Positions 45,102 through 56,000 of a stretch of 64,000 nucleotides of DNA are shown here, in pieces. Source of the stretch: Blasia pusilla (taxonomy: Eukaryota > Marchantiophyta > Marchantiopsida > Blasiales); NCBI GenBank assembly GCA_050084515.1, contig CM114272.1, positions 32,860,001 through 32,924,000 on the forward strand, given 5' to 3'. Position 1 is the stretch's first letter, and every line of letters starts with the position of its first letter. A model generated the notes under the pieces. The model was not told where the DNA came from. It saw nothing but the letters and a program-made list of their open reading frames with translations, and searched no databases. The translations under genes and the position numbers were made by a program.

Positions 45102-47883
45102 CTATTGCGAATCCATGCTCAATTGGGTTCGGCCGCCCTCAACTTGGCTCAATAGAGCATCCAAGTCAAGATTCTTGCAGGCGTCTGCTTCCATTTCTTC
45201 CTCCATGTTCAGGAACTTCAGTTTTTTCGCTCTATGGAATGACTCCACTTGATGTTCTTTGGCCGAAGGTTGAATCCTTCGTCCATTTTTTGCTCTCTGC
45301 CTTAGGTGCATACGATCCAGCAAATCCAATCTTTGCTGGAGATGGCAATCTTGATCAACGTTACCCACAAATGGCTCAGGAAAGTGGTGTGCAATATTAT
45401 GACCCACACATGGGTCAATGTGAGTGTTTGTCTCAATTCTTGCCTTCAGGTTCAGAACAGAGCCTAAATCCTTGTGCAATAATTGAAACAAATGCTCCAT
45501 CAACATGTCTAAAAATAGAACACCAAGGGTAGCACGTATGCATTTGTCTATCATATCTTGAACATCTTTAGTGCTGGTCCTTTGTGGTTCAGCCTGTTTT
45601 ACAGTTTCAAACTCCATCACATTTCCCACAACTTCGAGTATATCGGCCTCATTCTGATCAGTACATACAATATGGTCGACATGCTTCTGCAAAATTTTTT
45701 CCAATCCTCTAGCTTTGCTTCCAAAACGAGTACCAAGAATAATTCTAAGGGTGCAAATTTCTATGATCAACTTTCAACAATAGCCTATAAACATTTATTT
45801 TGTGTTACAACCAGAATGAACACAGATGTGCAAACCTGATGTTTACAAGTGAAGCCTTCATTGGCACGTGGACACATGCATGCTGCATCTTTTGTATCGT
45901 AGTCCACCACATCATGCCATACATCTAGCTTTGAGATGCTCTTCACTTGAGCATATTTCCTTCCGTTCATGGACTCGAATGTGACATAGTTGTTAGGAAT
46001 ATCATTTGCTCGCCTAATAGCCATTAGCATGACTTTTTGTATAGCTTGATTCCTCACCATGCCTTCCCTCTTCAAAAAGGACAAGTACTAGAAGAAATCT
46101 TCAATTTCTCCAGTGAGTATTTGCACAAGCCATATAAGCTTCCTGGTTGGCTTAGTGGGCATACTGGATGTGAGGTGCATCTTTAGAGTGTGATGCCACC
46201 TTTCTATGGCAGCGTTAGTATCTTGGTTGGACCGTGCATGATTACAATATCCCTTTGCCCAAGTAACGATCTTTGGATGCCAATAGTTGGCGTAGTATTT
46301 TAGAAAGTGACGTTCCGTTCCTATCCACTTGCGCATAAATCTATAAGAGGCATCAACCGGATCTATGACACCAATAGCAAATTTTTAGGCATCTTCATAC
46401 TCAATTTGAAGGTTACAGATTGTAAGTACCTTCATCACGTGAATACATAACTCCGCCCAGGTCTCTATTCATGTTTGCCTTTGTGATTGGACATCGCACG
46501 CGTTGATGAAAATTATTTAGCCAATTCTTTCGAACATGCCATAGACACAGGTCTATAGGAACACCAGGAAATACTTCCTTAATAGCAGATTGTTCCTCTT
46601 TTGAGTCATCAACTATGAAGCATGATGGTTTCCACTCTGTCGTGCATATGTTTTGGTCCTTTCTCAGCATGTTCCTATTTGCCCAATCCTTAACATGCGA
46701 TAAGGTAGCAACCAAGTCCTCGTGTTGATGTTGTTGTAGGATAGCCCAGACCAATGGCAACCCATTAAGAAACTTATCGAACCCCAACAAAGTGAAGAAT
46801 TGGTACTGTGAACACAAGAATTGTATGATTCAGAACTGTGAATGTGAATATTTTGATGCATGAATGGGAATAAATATATCATTATTGTAGAGGGAACACT
46901 GCATAAGCACCTGCTAAGTGAAGTTCTAGATCTGAAAGATTGGGCAACAAGCTAAAAAAAAATATTATTTTAAACGATATCTGATTTTAAAATCTAAAAC
47001 AAGCAAGTGAAGAAGCAATGTCAACTAACCTCATAAGTGTTGTGCCATGGGTGGCATCCATTGAGATAGCTCCGCCATTTCCAAGTTCCAAGAGATTTTG
47101 AAGCATCCAAGGTGTCGAAAATACTAGGCTAAAGGGTTGGCCCAACTTGGAAATAGCCTGATTGTAGTATATGATATTTTTGGGGTGTGATTGTACCCAA
47201 TGTTGGATTGCAGTGGCGTCATCCATTCCATCATAGCCCCCTTCTCACCTTCGCATGCAGTGCTTGATATTGAGAATATCTTGAGGCTTTAGCATTGCAT
47301 CTCTAACCCAAGCATGTCGGTGGTTGGGGTTATCACGAATATGTTCACGAATCCACCTCCTATACTCTTTCATGATATTCAAAGGGCTCACGCTCACTCG
47401 CAATAAGCGCTCAACAAAGTCCCTGCAACGAGGACTTAATTTTGGGGCTACAATTGCATTTGCAATATTTGCTGTCTTGTCTAGGTCACCATGGCATATT
47501 TGACCCTCCTTGTCCACATTTTTTTAGTGCAAGTGCCTCAACATGCAAAAACCAAGACGGTCTACCGACTTTATGACAGCAAAGTGGAATTGGCATCCAC
47601 GGCCTTGAGAAAGCCCAAGATTTTTACTTTGGCTTTCTGGCCTACTACCCTTACCCCCTTTGCTTCGACGGTTGGGGTGAAAGACCTCTTCAGGCAAAGA
47701 GGTCCAAACACGTTTCCTGAAATCTTGGGGCCCATACGCACACCAATACCGAATGGTGATATTCGTGTGTGCAGATTTATCAGTTTTGCTTTTTCAAAAG
47801 TCGTCTGGAAATGCGGTTTATGTTCTTCACCTTGTATGAAATCCTCTAGCCTATCAGCTGGAATCCATGCTTCTTTTCTTTGA
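45102..47883 (-). pseudogene. Mutator-like (MULE) transposase with SWIM zinc finger
   Basis: Minus-strand blocks in order are: an N-terminal region (AWIPADRLEDFIQGE, near 47,850) and GQICHGDLDKTANIANAI (47,470-47,510); the catalytic core with SMDATHGTT (first Asp, 47,040-47,070), CFIVDDSKEEQ (second Asp, 46,590-46,620), DLCLWHVRKNW (46,530-46,560) and NAAIERWHHTLK (Glu, 46,170-46,210); and a SWIM finger CMCPRANEGFTCKH (45,850-45,890). The C-terminal extension (45,102-45,770) is not recognised. An intron at about 46,806-47,029 (GTTAG...TTCACAG on the minus strand) joins GTTLMR to YQFFTLLGF. It would excise and insert Mutator-type elements; related host genes (FHY3/FAR1, MUSTANG) are domesticated versions. 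A TAG or TGA between blocks and stops in the N-terminal part suggest decay. No terminal inverted repeats were found. Confidence 0.8.
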
Positions 47884-48894
47884 CCATACCAATTCAGGTG
47901 TTCACTTATAAAAGGGCCAGGTAAGGGATTTGAATGGAGTCACATTCAAATGCACCATAGGATTTGGTGTATTTGGTCATTCTGCTCAATCTAATGTTCA
48001 GTACGAAACTTTGGGAAGTTTCTTGGGAAGCTTCAATGAATAACTACCCTAAACCTTCAATCACCTTCCCACCAATGAAGATTCAAATAATACACGTGTG
48101 TTCAAACGACGCACATGTACAGAGAAATGCAAGAAATATAAGTGCTATTACATCTTCGCTGTAATGTCTCACTGCAGCTGGAGACAATCAATACAAGTTT
48201 CCTGTAGCGGAGGTCATACTATCCTTTGTACATGTCAATATTTTGCTTCAAAATTATGCAATACATGACATTCAAACAACGGAAACGAAAGTGGGAATGA
48301 TGAAGATGGATGAACGCCCGCTGCCTCGGGTTCACGAGGGTTCAGTTCGTATTACGTTTATGCAAGCCGCCAAGGGCACTAAAGCGCAATGTCCAAGGAG
48401 TTATCTATGTAGTCCACACCTTCACTAACTACTATGAATCGGAACCGAACTGAACTGAACAGAACTTGAAATAAGCAAATACACACTTTTGCACAAACCT
48501 TATCGATTTGGACACGGTTGCCCATTGTAGTCGGCACCAATCCGAACCCCGAAGACTTAATCCACGTACCAGACCTCTCGTTCGGGTTAATCCTCTATCG
48601 TGAAGCGATCATAATCCTCCATTAGCAACCAAATCCTCCATTAGCGATGCTAATGAACCAAATGTCGGGTCTCTCCGTCGCTCCACATGCATTCTGTCCC
48701 GAAATTCACGACACGACGTTCATTAGGGCTAATCGACTACCAAAGACGAATGGATTCTAAACGGACTTCTTGCCGGATGGAGTCCATTTGTTGAAACGAA
48801 CGTTTTTAAGTCCGTCCGACGACAGGGAACCGAATCTAAACGGACGTTTTGAAGTCCGTCCATGCCCACACGCCGCGCGGAGCATGATATCCAA
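47884..48894. other. Region without a supported gene
   Basis: No coding domain. It may hold the outer end of the Mutator-like element, but no long inverted repeat with the left side was recognised. Near 48,760-48,850 there are short repeats of AAACGGAC/TAAACGGACTTC and AAGTCCGTC. Confidence 0.4.
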
Positions 48895-48903
48895 CATTTC
48901 ATT

Positions 48904-49008
48904 AAGAAAAGATGCACTTCGATAAAAATCAGAAATATAAAAGAGGGGGGGACTCAAAGAATCAAAACCTGAAGGCCACAACAAGACCAGAAAAGGAAGA
49001 AGGGGGCA
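48904..49008 (-). mobile_element. 5'-truncated non-LTR 3' end with 9-bp target duplication
   Basis: 105 bases matching the 3' tail of the element at 27,869 lie in minus orientation between direct repeats CATTTCATT (48,895-48,903 and 49,009-49,017). Severe 5' truncation with a short target duplication is the signature of target-primed reverse transcription. It shows that the family was once mobile. Confidence 0.88.
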
Positions 49009-49035
49009 CATTTCATTGACTACCGCTACCGTATT

Positions 49036-49137
49036 ACCGTTTTCCCAATCCGAAGCGCGCTTTCACTAAGGCACCTGCGGATAGGGCCTAGCCTGTGCTT
49101 CGCTTTACTGCGAAGCCGCGGCAAAGTATGGGCTTCG
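49036..49137 (-). repeat. Conserved repeat core, copy 2 (reverse of 37,204-37,300)
   Basis: See the partner entry: the match covers ACCGTTTTCCC at one end to GGGCTTCG at the other, with few substitutions. It lies just outside the target duplication of the truncated non-LTR copy, so that copy inserted beside or into this repeat. Confidence 0.7.
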
Positions 49138-49416
49138 CTTGGACATGCAGCGCGGCTAAGTGGGGAGGAACTACGCCCATAGGGCCGCGTGCCCTCAACA
49201 AGTGGCTGGGGAGCGCCAGGAATGTGGCGAGGAATCCTAGGAGGGGCAGAGCGGGCACAGTGGACTCTGCGGAGGGAGGAGTTCCAAGAACACAGGAGAG
49301 CCATTATGGCTCTAACCAGGAACAAAAATTGGGTACGGAGGGCGGATACATAGGAGAGAGCTCCTGGGACCTAGGAGTTGGAATGGGGAGCCCGATCCTT
49401 AGGCAGGCTGCGAGAA

Positions 49417-49456
49417 GAAAGGGGAGGTACGGGCCTTTGCCCGTACCTCCCCTTTC
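49417..49456. repeat. Perfect 18-bp inverted repeat, 4-base loop
   Basis: GAAAGGGGAGGTACGGGC (49,417-49,434) and its exact reverse complement (49,439-49,456) flank CTTT. It would form a very stable hairpin. The surrounding GC-rich sequence is unclassified and non-coding. Confidence 0.85.
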
Positions 49457-49499
49457 ACAGGAGAGGAAGGTCCGACGTGAAGAAGTAAGGGAATTCGCG

Positions 49500-50329
49500 T
49501 CCATAGGGTCGCGTGCTCGTCCAGGGTGACGGAACCAGCTGAGGACGTGGAGAGAACGGAGGTCCGTCGAAGGAACTCCACGGAGACACGGGCTTAAGCG
49601 CAGTGCGGCCAGGGGCACGTGGCAAGCGTGACAACAATCAGAGTTGGAACGGGGTGAGTAGCCGGACGGACTCACGGAGTCCGCGGCGGACGGAGGTTGG
49701 AGTGACATTCTGGCAGGGGCCGCGGAGTTGTAGCCAAGACGTGGCAACCAGGTCCTCAACACATGGAAAGTGGGCAGGGTTCTAGCCGTGGTAGGGTCTA
49801 AACATGGTTGTAGGGCCGACGAGGTTGGGTAGGAGTACGTGGTAGGAGCCACGACGTGGTTAATGAGAGTTATATGGTTGAGGCGATATGAGTGTTCCAC
49901 GCCGTTGAGTTACTGATGGAGTGTGAGTATGATGATGCCGACGGGTAGTCCGCGTCTGTTGACGTGAGGATCTCCGTGTTGTGCGAGGAGATGGTTGTGC
50001 TGCTGAGGTTTCCGAGCCACATGGAAGAGTCAGGGTTGACCATGCAATAGAGAGATGGCGGGAGTATTCAGGTTACCCATTCGAGTCCCTTTTCCCGCAC
50101 TTGTCTCGTGTCAATGAGAGTGTTGGGGTGGGTAGTAGCAAGTGCTAGATGGGTTCAATTATGGTGACGAGTATAGATTTATTTCATACTTAGCATGTTT
50201 GTACGGCGGTTGCTGAGTAGGGGTCGAATGTATGACCCGAGTGTATGTTGGTGATTAGGTGAGATAGTCGGGAGGCTCAGGGTGACCCCGAGTGTTGAGT
50301 GTGCGTGAGGCCGGGTGTGTCATCACGGA
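49500..50329 (+). other. Probable leader of the following gypsy copy, no gene
   Basis: GC-rich, non-coding. The later part is likely the 5' leader of the plus-strand element whose gag begins near 50,330, but no LTR or primer-binding site was recognised here. Confidence 0.35.
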
Positions 50330-52072
50330 GTTACCATTAGCATAGGTGAGCTAGTGAGGAGCGCAGTAGACTCTTGTTTTTTTAGCGAGTGAGATAGGGT
50401 GATCATCACGGCGTTCTTCCAGGGTTGGGAAGAACGGGGTAGTTCAAGTAGTAGTGGTGGTGTGACACGGAGTGGAGTGAGATATCGAGGGATTACTAGC
50501 GAGGAGCCACATCGACTTCCATCCGTAGTTGGATCGTCATCACTAGACAACCAATTTGGTGACGAGATCGTAGACAAAGGCGGTGTCACTTGACACGAGA
50601 TGGACCACATGAGCCATCGGGGCATACATCGTTTCTCGGATGCAGTGGGCACCATTGACTTAGATGACTTCATCGAGAAGTTCGACATGTGGTGCAACTT
50701 CCAAGAGATACTGACCTCGATACGGTTCAACCCTTTTATGTGGAAGGGGTTGTTCCAGCACTTGGAGGGTCCTCTAATGGATGATTACATGGAGTTCCGA
50801 TCGCTGTATTCAGTAGAGATCGATGCCTGGAGGATGTATTGGGCTCTAGGGTATGCATCCACTAGTGGTCGTGAGGCATATGATGGGATCGTGAGAGGAG
50901 AGAGACCCACACCATCAGCCCAGAGACTAGATGGAGAGAAGAGTAGTGATACGGGCGATGTGGCAGAGACCTCTAGTGGTAGAGGCAGAGACCTCTGGTG
51001 GGCGAGTCTACAAGATTTTCAGCAATGATCGGGTGAGAGTCTGAGAGAGGTATTCACACGCATGCAAAGACTGATCATTGTGACATATGGGCTGACTCAG
51101 GTGCAGTCAGTGCAATATTGGTATGGGGTGCTGGACGAGGAGCTACGGAGGAGAGTTCGGGATGCGATGTTGCTTCACACAGCAAAGCCCACATTGAAGG
51201 TGGTCTTCGAGTTGTCTGAGCGAGTAGAGCTCAACATGAGTGAGGAGCAGGTGATGACCACGGGATTTTTTGCGGGATTTGACGGGTCGACGAGTAGGAG
51301 TAGACCCACAGGTGTCCCAACATGCACGAGTACCACATGAGCGGGACGGTCAGCCCAGAGAGCATGGCGGGTATAGCGAGCCGATGAGGCAACAGTCCGT
51401 ACCGACATACGTTTCCCAGTAGGGACCAGGGTTGGCTTGTTGGACGTGTGGTGGGCCACATAGGCAGAGGAACTGCCCACAACATGGAAGAGGGTCACGG
51501 GCACCTCCAATTGCTCTAGAGCCATAGAGGATGGCCCCACCACAGTTGCAATGTGATCATTGTCATCGATATGGTCACACTAGGGATAGGTGTTTTGATC
51601 TTCGCCGAGCGATATGTCCAGAGGTAGGCAGAGGGCCTGGGAGCGAGAGAGTTGGTGGAGATCGAGGAGTTGATGATCGTGGTGGTAGAGTGCCATCACC
51701 AATCACAGGAGATGGAGTACGTGCACCCAATGCAACGCTCTTCACTCGCATCGATCAATTAGAGCAGAGGATTGCTGCCATGATGATGATGCAGCCAGTG
51801 ATAGGCACGGAGCCCAGAATAGCTAGTCGGGCTCCAACCTCCACGTCGTATCAGGATACAAGGGAGAACTATACGAGGTTGAGGTTTTTGTGCAGTGCAA
51901 CTCAGGTTGAGGCTACTGCGGTGGTTACTCGGGGTGCTGCGAGAGTGACCGAGCCATTGATAGGTACAATGGAGATCGACCCACAAGAGGGGATCGGTGG
52001 GCAAAAGGCTAGGGTTCCCTAGTCATTCACATTGTAAGAGGTATTGCATACATCGGAAATGGTGCCTCGATG
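50330..52072 (+). pseudogene. Gag of a methyltransferase-family gypsy element, plus strand (copy 3)
   Basis: The plus-strand frames repeat landmarks of copy 1: LFQHLEGPLMDDYMEF (50,750-50,795), FTRMQRLIIVTYGL, QYWYGVLDEELRRRV and two zinc knuckles, CWTCGGPHRQRNC (51,437-51,480) and CDHCHRYGHTRDRC (51,550-51,595). The N-terminal region resembles the minus-strand fragment at 57,718-58,095. Stops and a frame change near 51,030 break it. It ends at 52,072, where a minus-oriented LTR of family A begins after ACCG. Confidence 0.8.
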
Positions 52073-52076
52073 ACCG

Positions 52077-52711
52077 TGTCGTGCGTATGCACATCGGTAC
52101 ACAACATACATTGATGTCACCGAACACACACACAAACACGCACAATCCCATGCTAACTCATGGCATCCAAACAACGAGACAAGAAGTACCAAAATATCTC
52201 CAATTAAAATAAGATTCAATCTCTCTCAACACCATAGCTCTCAAATGTGTGCACTCTCACATGTCTCTCTCAATGTCAAACCAAACCCACTCTCCTAATG
52301 AGAGGCTTGGGTTACACACACAAGGCAAGCAAGACCATAGCTCCGCCGCCTCATGCCAAGAGGTTCAACAAAGAGAGAATGAGCTCTCTCTCCTTGAGGT
52401 ATACCCCTTCCCTGTCCCAAGCTCTCTCCATGATAACCTATGCTCCCAAGTCACCTCCTTGGCTCTTGACTTGATATAGGAGGTCAAGGGCCACTTACCA
52501 AAAATAGAAATCGACCATATACTCAAAATTATACTTATCTAAAATAGTAAGTTCCTCAATATGGCTCCAAATGAACCGAAACAAAGGGTAAACCTACTCT
52601 CTCAGGTTTTCTGAGGCCTCAACAGGTCATCCTAGACCTCCTGAGCCTGTCCTCCACTACTCGCGAAGGCGCTCTACTAGATCTCAGTGATCTATCCTAA
52701 AAGACGTGACA
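52077..52711 (-). mobile_element. LTR, family A, full length (635 bp)
   Basis: The plus-strand ends are TGTCGTGCG and GACGTGACA. It resembles 18,516-19,163 and 58,772-59,318. The left flank is gag (ACCG at 52,073-52,076). The right flank is the dinucleotide GT, then a partial LTR copy in the same orientation. It may be the 3' LTR of the minus-strand element that continues to about 58,095. Confidence 0.85.
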
Positions 52712-52713
52712 GT

Positions 52714-52847
52714 TGTCTTGCGTATGCACATCGCTACACAACATACATCGCTGTCACCAAACGCACACACAAACACACATGATCCCATGCTTACTTATCC
52801 CATCCAAACAACGAGACAAGAAGTACCAAAATATCTCCAATCGCCTC
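52714..52847 (-). repeat. Partial LTR: last ~135 bases of family A
   Basis: Matches the LTR end that runs from TGTCTTGCGTATGC to ATATCTCCAAT and is separated from the full LTR by two bases (AC on the minus strand). Its other side joins the presumed 3' end of the retroelement's internal region. The same arrangement is seen at 60,558-60,691 beside the LTR of family B. Confidence 0.8.
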
Positions 52848-52974
52848 CCTAGCTAGTGGTTAGGTCCCTCTAACTCGAGATAGCTATATATCCCTACCTA
52901 CTCTAATACCCATCGTTAGTCGTCTTCTAGTCGTCCATGTCATAGACACAAGTCAGAATCTAGAACTACCTACT

Positions 52975-53205
52975 CTATGTACATACGGGACACATCCATT
53001 GTCCCTTGGGAACCCTAGTGAGACATGCCATATACCATCCTCTCGAACACACATCAAAGACTAGCATAATGGCTGCACCAAGGGCGGAACCACACAACAT
53101 ACACCGCAAGCTTGTAGGAACTACTATTAAGCTCGGATCAATTGTACCGTCAATGTTCGGAAGATGACATGGCGCACGGTTACGCACATGGTCCTTCCAA
53201 ACCAT
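52975..53205 (-). pseudogene. PHD-type zinc finger after integrase (copy 2)
   Basis: The 76-codon frame contains LRCMLCGSALG followed by VFDVCSRGWYMACLTRVPKG and QWMCPVCT. The spacing Cys-x2-Cys, Cys-x2-Cys-like pair, then W-x-C-P-x-C matches a PHD finger (the usual His before Cys is Met here, so one ligand may be lost). PHD fingers bind histone H3 tails. It lies downstream of integrase, where chromodomains sit in chromoviruses, so it may guide integration to chromatin (inference). Frame is interrupted from integrase. Confidence 0.6.
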
Positions 53206-53401
53206 ACCATCGCCTCCCTATAATAAGAGAACACCGGATGGCAAAACCTCACGCACTCTCAAGATGGTGCACCCCTGCAGTCACATCCAACATCGTGGAT
53301 GCCGTCTGCTGCAAGTAGACATAGTCTCCTTGATAAAACCTCTGGATAGTCGATCGATATCCACCTCCCCGAATAGTCGCATACCTTAGTGTATCCCGAT
53401 G

Positions 53402-53830
53402 CTACACAATCGCCAAGTTCTCAAACGCCATGGGCATCACTCTCCGAAACAATTCAGCCCTCTGACAACATGCTCGCATCCATACATCAAGGTCATCAAG
53501 GTTCAACACCTCACCAACATCTCGATGAATGGCCACAGGTAAATCTGGCTCTCGGCCACACAAAAGCAAGTACGGTGAGAAAGATGCTAAGGATGCCTGG
53601 CTGCTGAATCTGTATCCCATCACCAACCACAACAACTAAAAGTCCAAATCTCCTAGATGACCTCTCTGCAAGCCATACGTGCGTAATCCTCTCTTCACCA
53701 TCTGCACAACCCTCTGCGCTAGTCCATCTGCCTCAAGATGATCTCGCAAAGTGGTGCGGTGGTTGATCAGTGTCTGATCATACAAGGCTTGAAACTCCCC
53801 GAAAAACTTTATACCTTGGTCTGTCAACAC
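53402..53830 (-). pseudogene. Integrase C-terminal half (copy 2)
   Basis: Minus-strand frames contain LTDQGIKFFGEF and INHRTTLRDHLEADGLAQR, the conserved part of the DDE integrase core with the second Asp and the invariant Glu region (ADGLAQRVVQMVKRGLR), then a frame with YLLLCGREPDLP, the usual block near the end of the core in gypsy integrases. The first catalytic Asp and the zinc-binding domain are missing because of the internal deletion. Confidence 0.85.
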
Positions 53831-53831
53831 C

Positions 53832-54494
53832 TCAGCTGGTACGACCTGCCAAGATCCTATCCATGAACCTCTGAAATTGATCCGGGGCGTTCTTTAACCC
53901 AAATGGTAAGAACCGCCACTGGTACAAGCAATCCTTCACGTGAGGATCAAAGCCCCAAAATGCCGTCTTCAGCATGTCCTTCAATCTGATAAGCAGTTGA
54001 TGATATTCGGCTCGAAGATCTAACAAACTGAAGATCTTTGCATGCCCAATAGCATCAAAGATCTCCTCAGGACTGGGCGTGGCATACCTATCGGACTTCG
54101 TGTGCCGATTGATAGGTCGGTAATCTCCACACATCCGCCTATCCGTCCAGTTGCCATGCACATCCTTCTTGGCGGGCATGATAGTGGCAAATGCATACTC
54201 TCCATGCGACATCTCCACTAGTCGTGCTCCAACCAAGTCCTGGCTCCTACTCTAAATCAGAGCCCTCTCCATGTCACTGTACCTGTAGGATCATCGGAAG
54301 ATCGGCGTGTCACTCGACAACTCAATGCGGATCCGTGGATCCTTCAGCGTACCCAAATCATGCATACTAAATGAAAAATAGCTCCTATAACTCCTAAGGA
54401 ATTGGTGTATCAGGTGCCGATCTCCTCTTGTCAACTTAGGGCCTATATCTAGCTCCCAAGTCTCCATCGTGATTGAGGTAGGACTCTTCGGCAC
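53832..54494 (-). pseudogene. Reverse transcriptase N-terminal half (copy 2)
   Basis: It shows MPAKKDVHGNWT, MCGDYRPINRHTKS, FSLLDLRAEYHQL (motif A) and FLPFGLKNAPDQFQRFMD (motif B), very close to copy 1, then stops at the deletion. Motif C (YIDD) is missing. The part at 54,291-54,494 is the region before RT (WELDIGPKLTRGD). The two copies share protein-level order, so they are one family. Confidence 0.9.
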
Positions 54495-54509
54495 GGATGT
54501 TGGTGGTTG

Positions 54510-54990
54510 CTATGGTGCAATCCTGTCTCGGACAATAAAACTCAACTGCTCCCTTGCAGCCAATTGCAAAATTGGATCTCTATGTGCAGCACCCGAAACC
54601 ACGCTCGATGTTGTGGCTACTATCTCTTGGCATACCTGCAAAACATCCCAAGAAGTCCAAGGGTGTCTCTCCCAATCACTCTTGGTGTGTCGATCTCCTC
54701 GGGTCTCGCCCCCAGCCATTGCCTCAATCGTCTTGGTAGGCATGGGGCTCACCAATGCAACTGTTGTGATCAGTCGCATCCTCAAACGATGCTGCTCAGC
54801 TACTCCTAAGCTGAGAATCCATGTCAAGCACTTCAAGTCCATCGCCTGACCCAAGACATAACGTCGTGATGCTTTTGATAGTGACGGTACTGCCGTCACT
54901 CCGGTGGGGAATCCCATCGCTTGCTATTGCTCATCGACGTTGGGCTCCACCAACCTGTGTACCTGGTCATCCCAAACCAAGCAGGATGTC
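54510..54990 (-). pseudogene. Methyltransferase C-terminal part (motifs IX-X), copy 2
   Basis: The minus strand has LVWDDQVHRLVEPNVDEQ, QAMGFPTG and SRRYVLGQAMDLKCLTWIL, closely matching copy 1 at 2,150-2,340. It is followed by the same kind of linker to RT. Motifs IV to VIII are missing because another retroelement (54,991-56,744) sits between this part and motifs I-IV. Confidence 0.85.
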
Positions 54991-55781
54991 CCTTTGTTTT
55001 TCGGTAACTTAGAAAAACTTTTTGGCTCAAAGGGTTTTTGGTTTTGGACTTCATTGTCCCCTATCCGCTTCGCTAGTCTCAGAAGTTCCGCGCACGTCTC
55101 TGGAATGTGAGGCATACAAAAGAGGGCCTTTTTGGCGCTCGGTTTGAGTCCACTTAAGAAGATCACCTTTTTTGTAAACTCATCCCTGGAAAGTGAGCTC
55201 ATGAGTGCACTAAACTCTTGCACGTAAGCGCTAAGCGATCCGCTTTGGCGCAACCTCACAAACTCCATTCCATCGCGATACTCTTGACATTCCGGAGTGA
55301 ATCGGTTCCCAATCAACTCCTTGAAATCTTCCCAACTCAACTTTCTTCCACGGACTAGATGTTCTTTAAGGTGAGCCGTCCACCTGTGGAGAGCGTGATC
55401 CTTCAAAAATGTGACCGCTACAGTCACTTTGTCTTGCTCATCTACCTGTTGCACTTCAAAATAAAGTTCAAGTTCCGTTAGAAACTTGCTCACTTTCCGC
55501 GAACGATCCATTCCTATGAATGGCGTTGGCAAATTTGTCTTACAAAGCTTCTTGCTGGAACTAGAGGCTCCATTCGACTTGAATTCTATTATCACCTTGC
55601 TCTGTTTGGCCATCTGGTCCGCCATCACCTTCATCAATCCCATCATTTGGATATAAAAGGCCGGATTGTTTGAGTTTGGAACCGAAGGCCCCGCGGAAAG
55701 ATTTTCATTTGGAACATCCTCATGTCTTGGACTTGGCACTTTGGGAGTCGCAATCTCCACCTTTGGCTCACGGTCCATCAT
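54991..55781 (-). CDS. Gag of the nested gypsy element (3'-truncated but open frame)
   Basis: About 265 codons open from Met at 55,781, with the retrotransposon gag domain (ALHRWTAHLKEHLVRG, WEDFKELIGNRFTPE, YRDGMEFVRLRQSGSLSAYV). The C-terminal end is fused into the methyltransferase at about 54,990 and so lost its knuckle. The open frame over almost 800 bases suggests that this insertion is younger than the surrounding decayed copies. Gag would form the capsid of the element's particle. Confidence 0.8.
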
Positions 55782-55986
55782 TGATTCGTCTCTCGGATTT
55801 TTTTCTTTGACTCACGGTTTCCTCGGTTCTTCGCCCTTGGTTGCCATTCGCGAGTCCTCGCTTTCTTAGATCTCCTCCTCGTCTCTTGCCTTCCTCCTCG
55901 AGCGTCGTGGTCTTCCAGCTACCTTGATTTCTTCTCAAACGTCCAGATCTTCCACGACCCCAAGTTCACGCTCATCAAGGATTTGC

Positions 55987-55998
55987 TCTAATACCAGG
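55987..55998 (-). other. Primer-binding site (initiator Met tRNA type)
   Basis: On the minus strand, two bases after the LTR end, the sequence TGGTATTAGAGC is one change from TGGTATCAGAGC, the common binding site for the 3' end of initiator methionine tRNA in plant retroelements. It primes minus-strand DNA synthesis. Confidence 0.75.
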
Positions 55999-56000
55999 TG

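Larger units (their letters stand above)
52848..54494 (-). mobile_element. Methyltransferase-family gypsy element, minus strand (copy 2), pol part
   Basis: Internal region from RT (54,494) down to the 3' end. A large deletion has removed RT motif C, RNase H and the first half of integrase: the RT frame ends at FQRFMDRILAG (about 53,840) and is joined directly to integrase LTDQGIKFFGEF. The region below integrase holds a PHD-like finger and a terminal stretch with YLELEGPN, which recurs in copy 3 (60,480-60,557). The element continues upward with the methyltransferase and gag. Confidence 0.85.
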
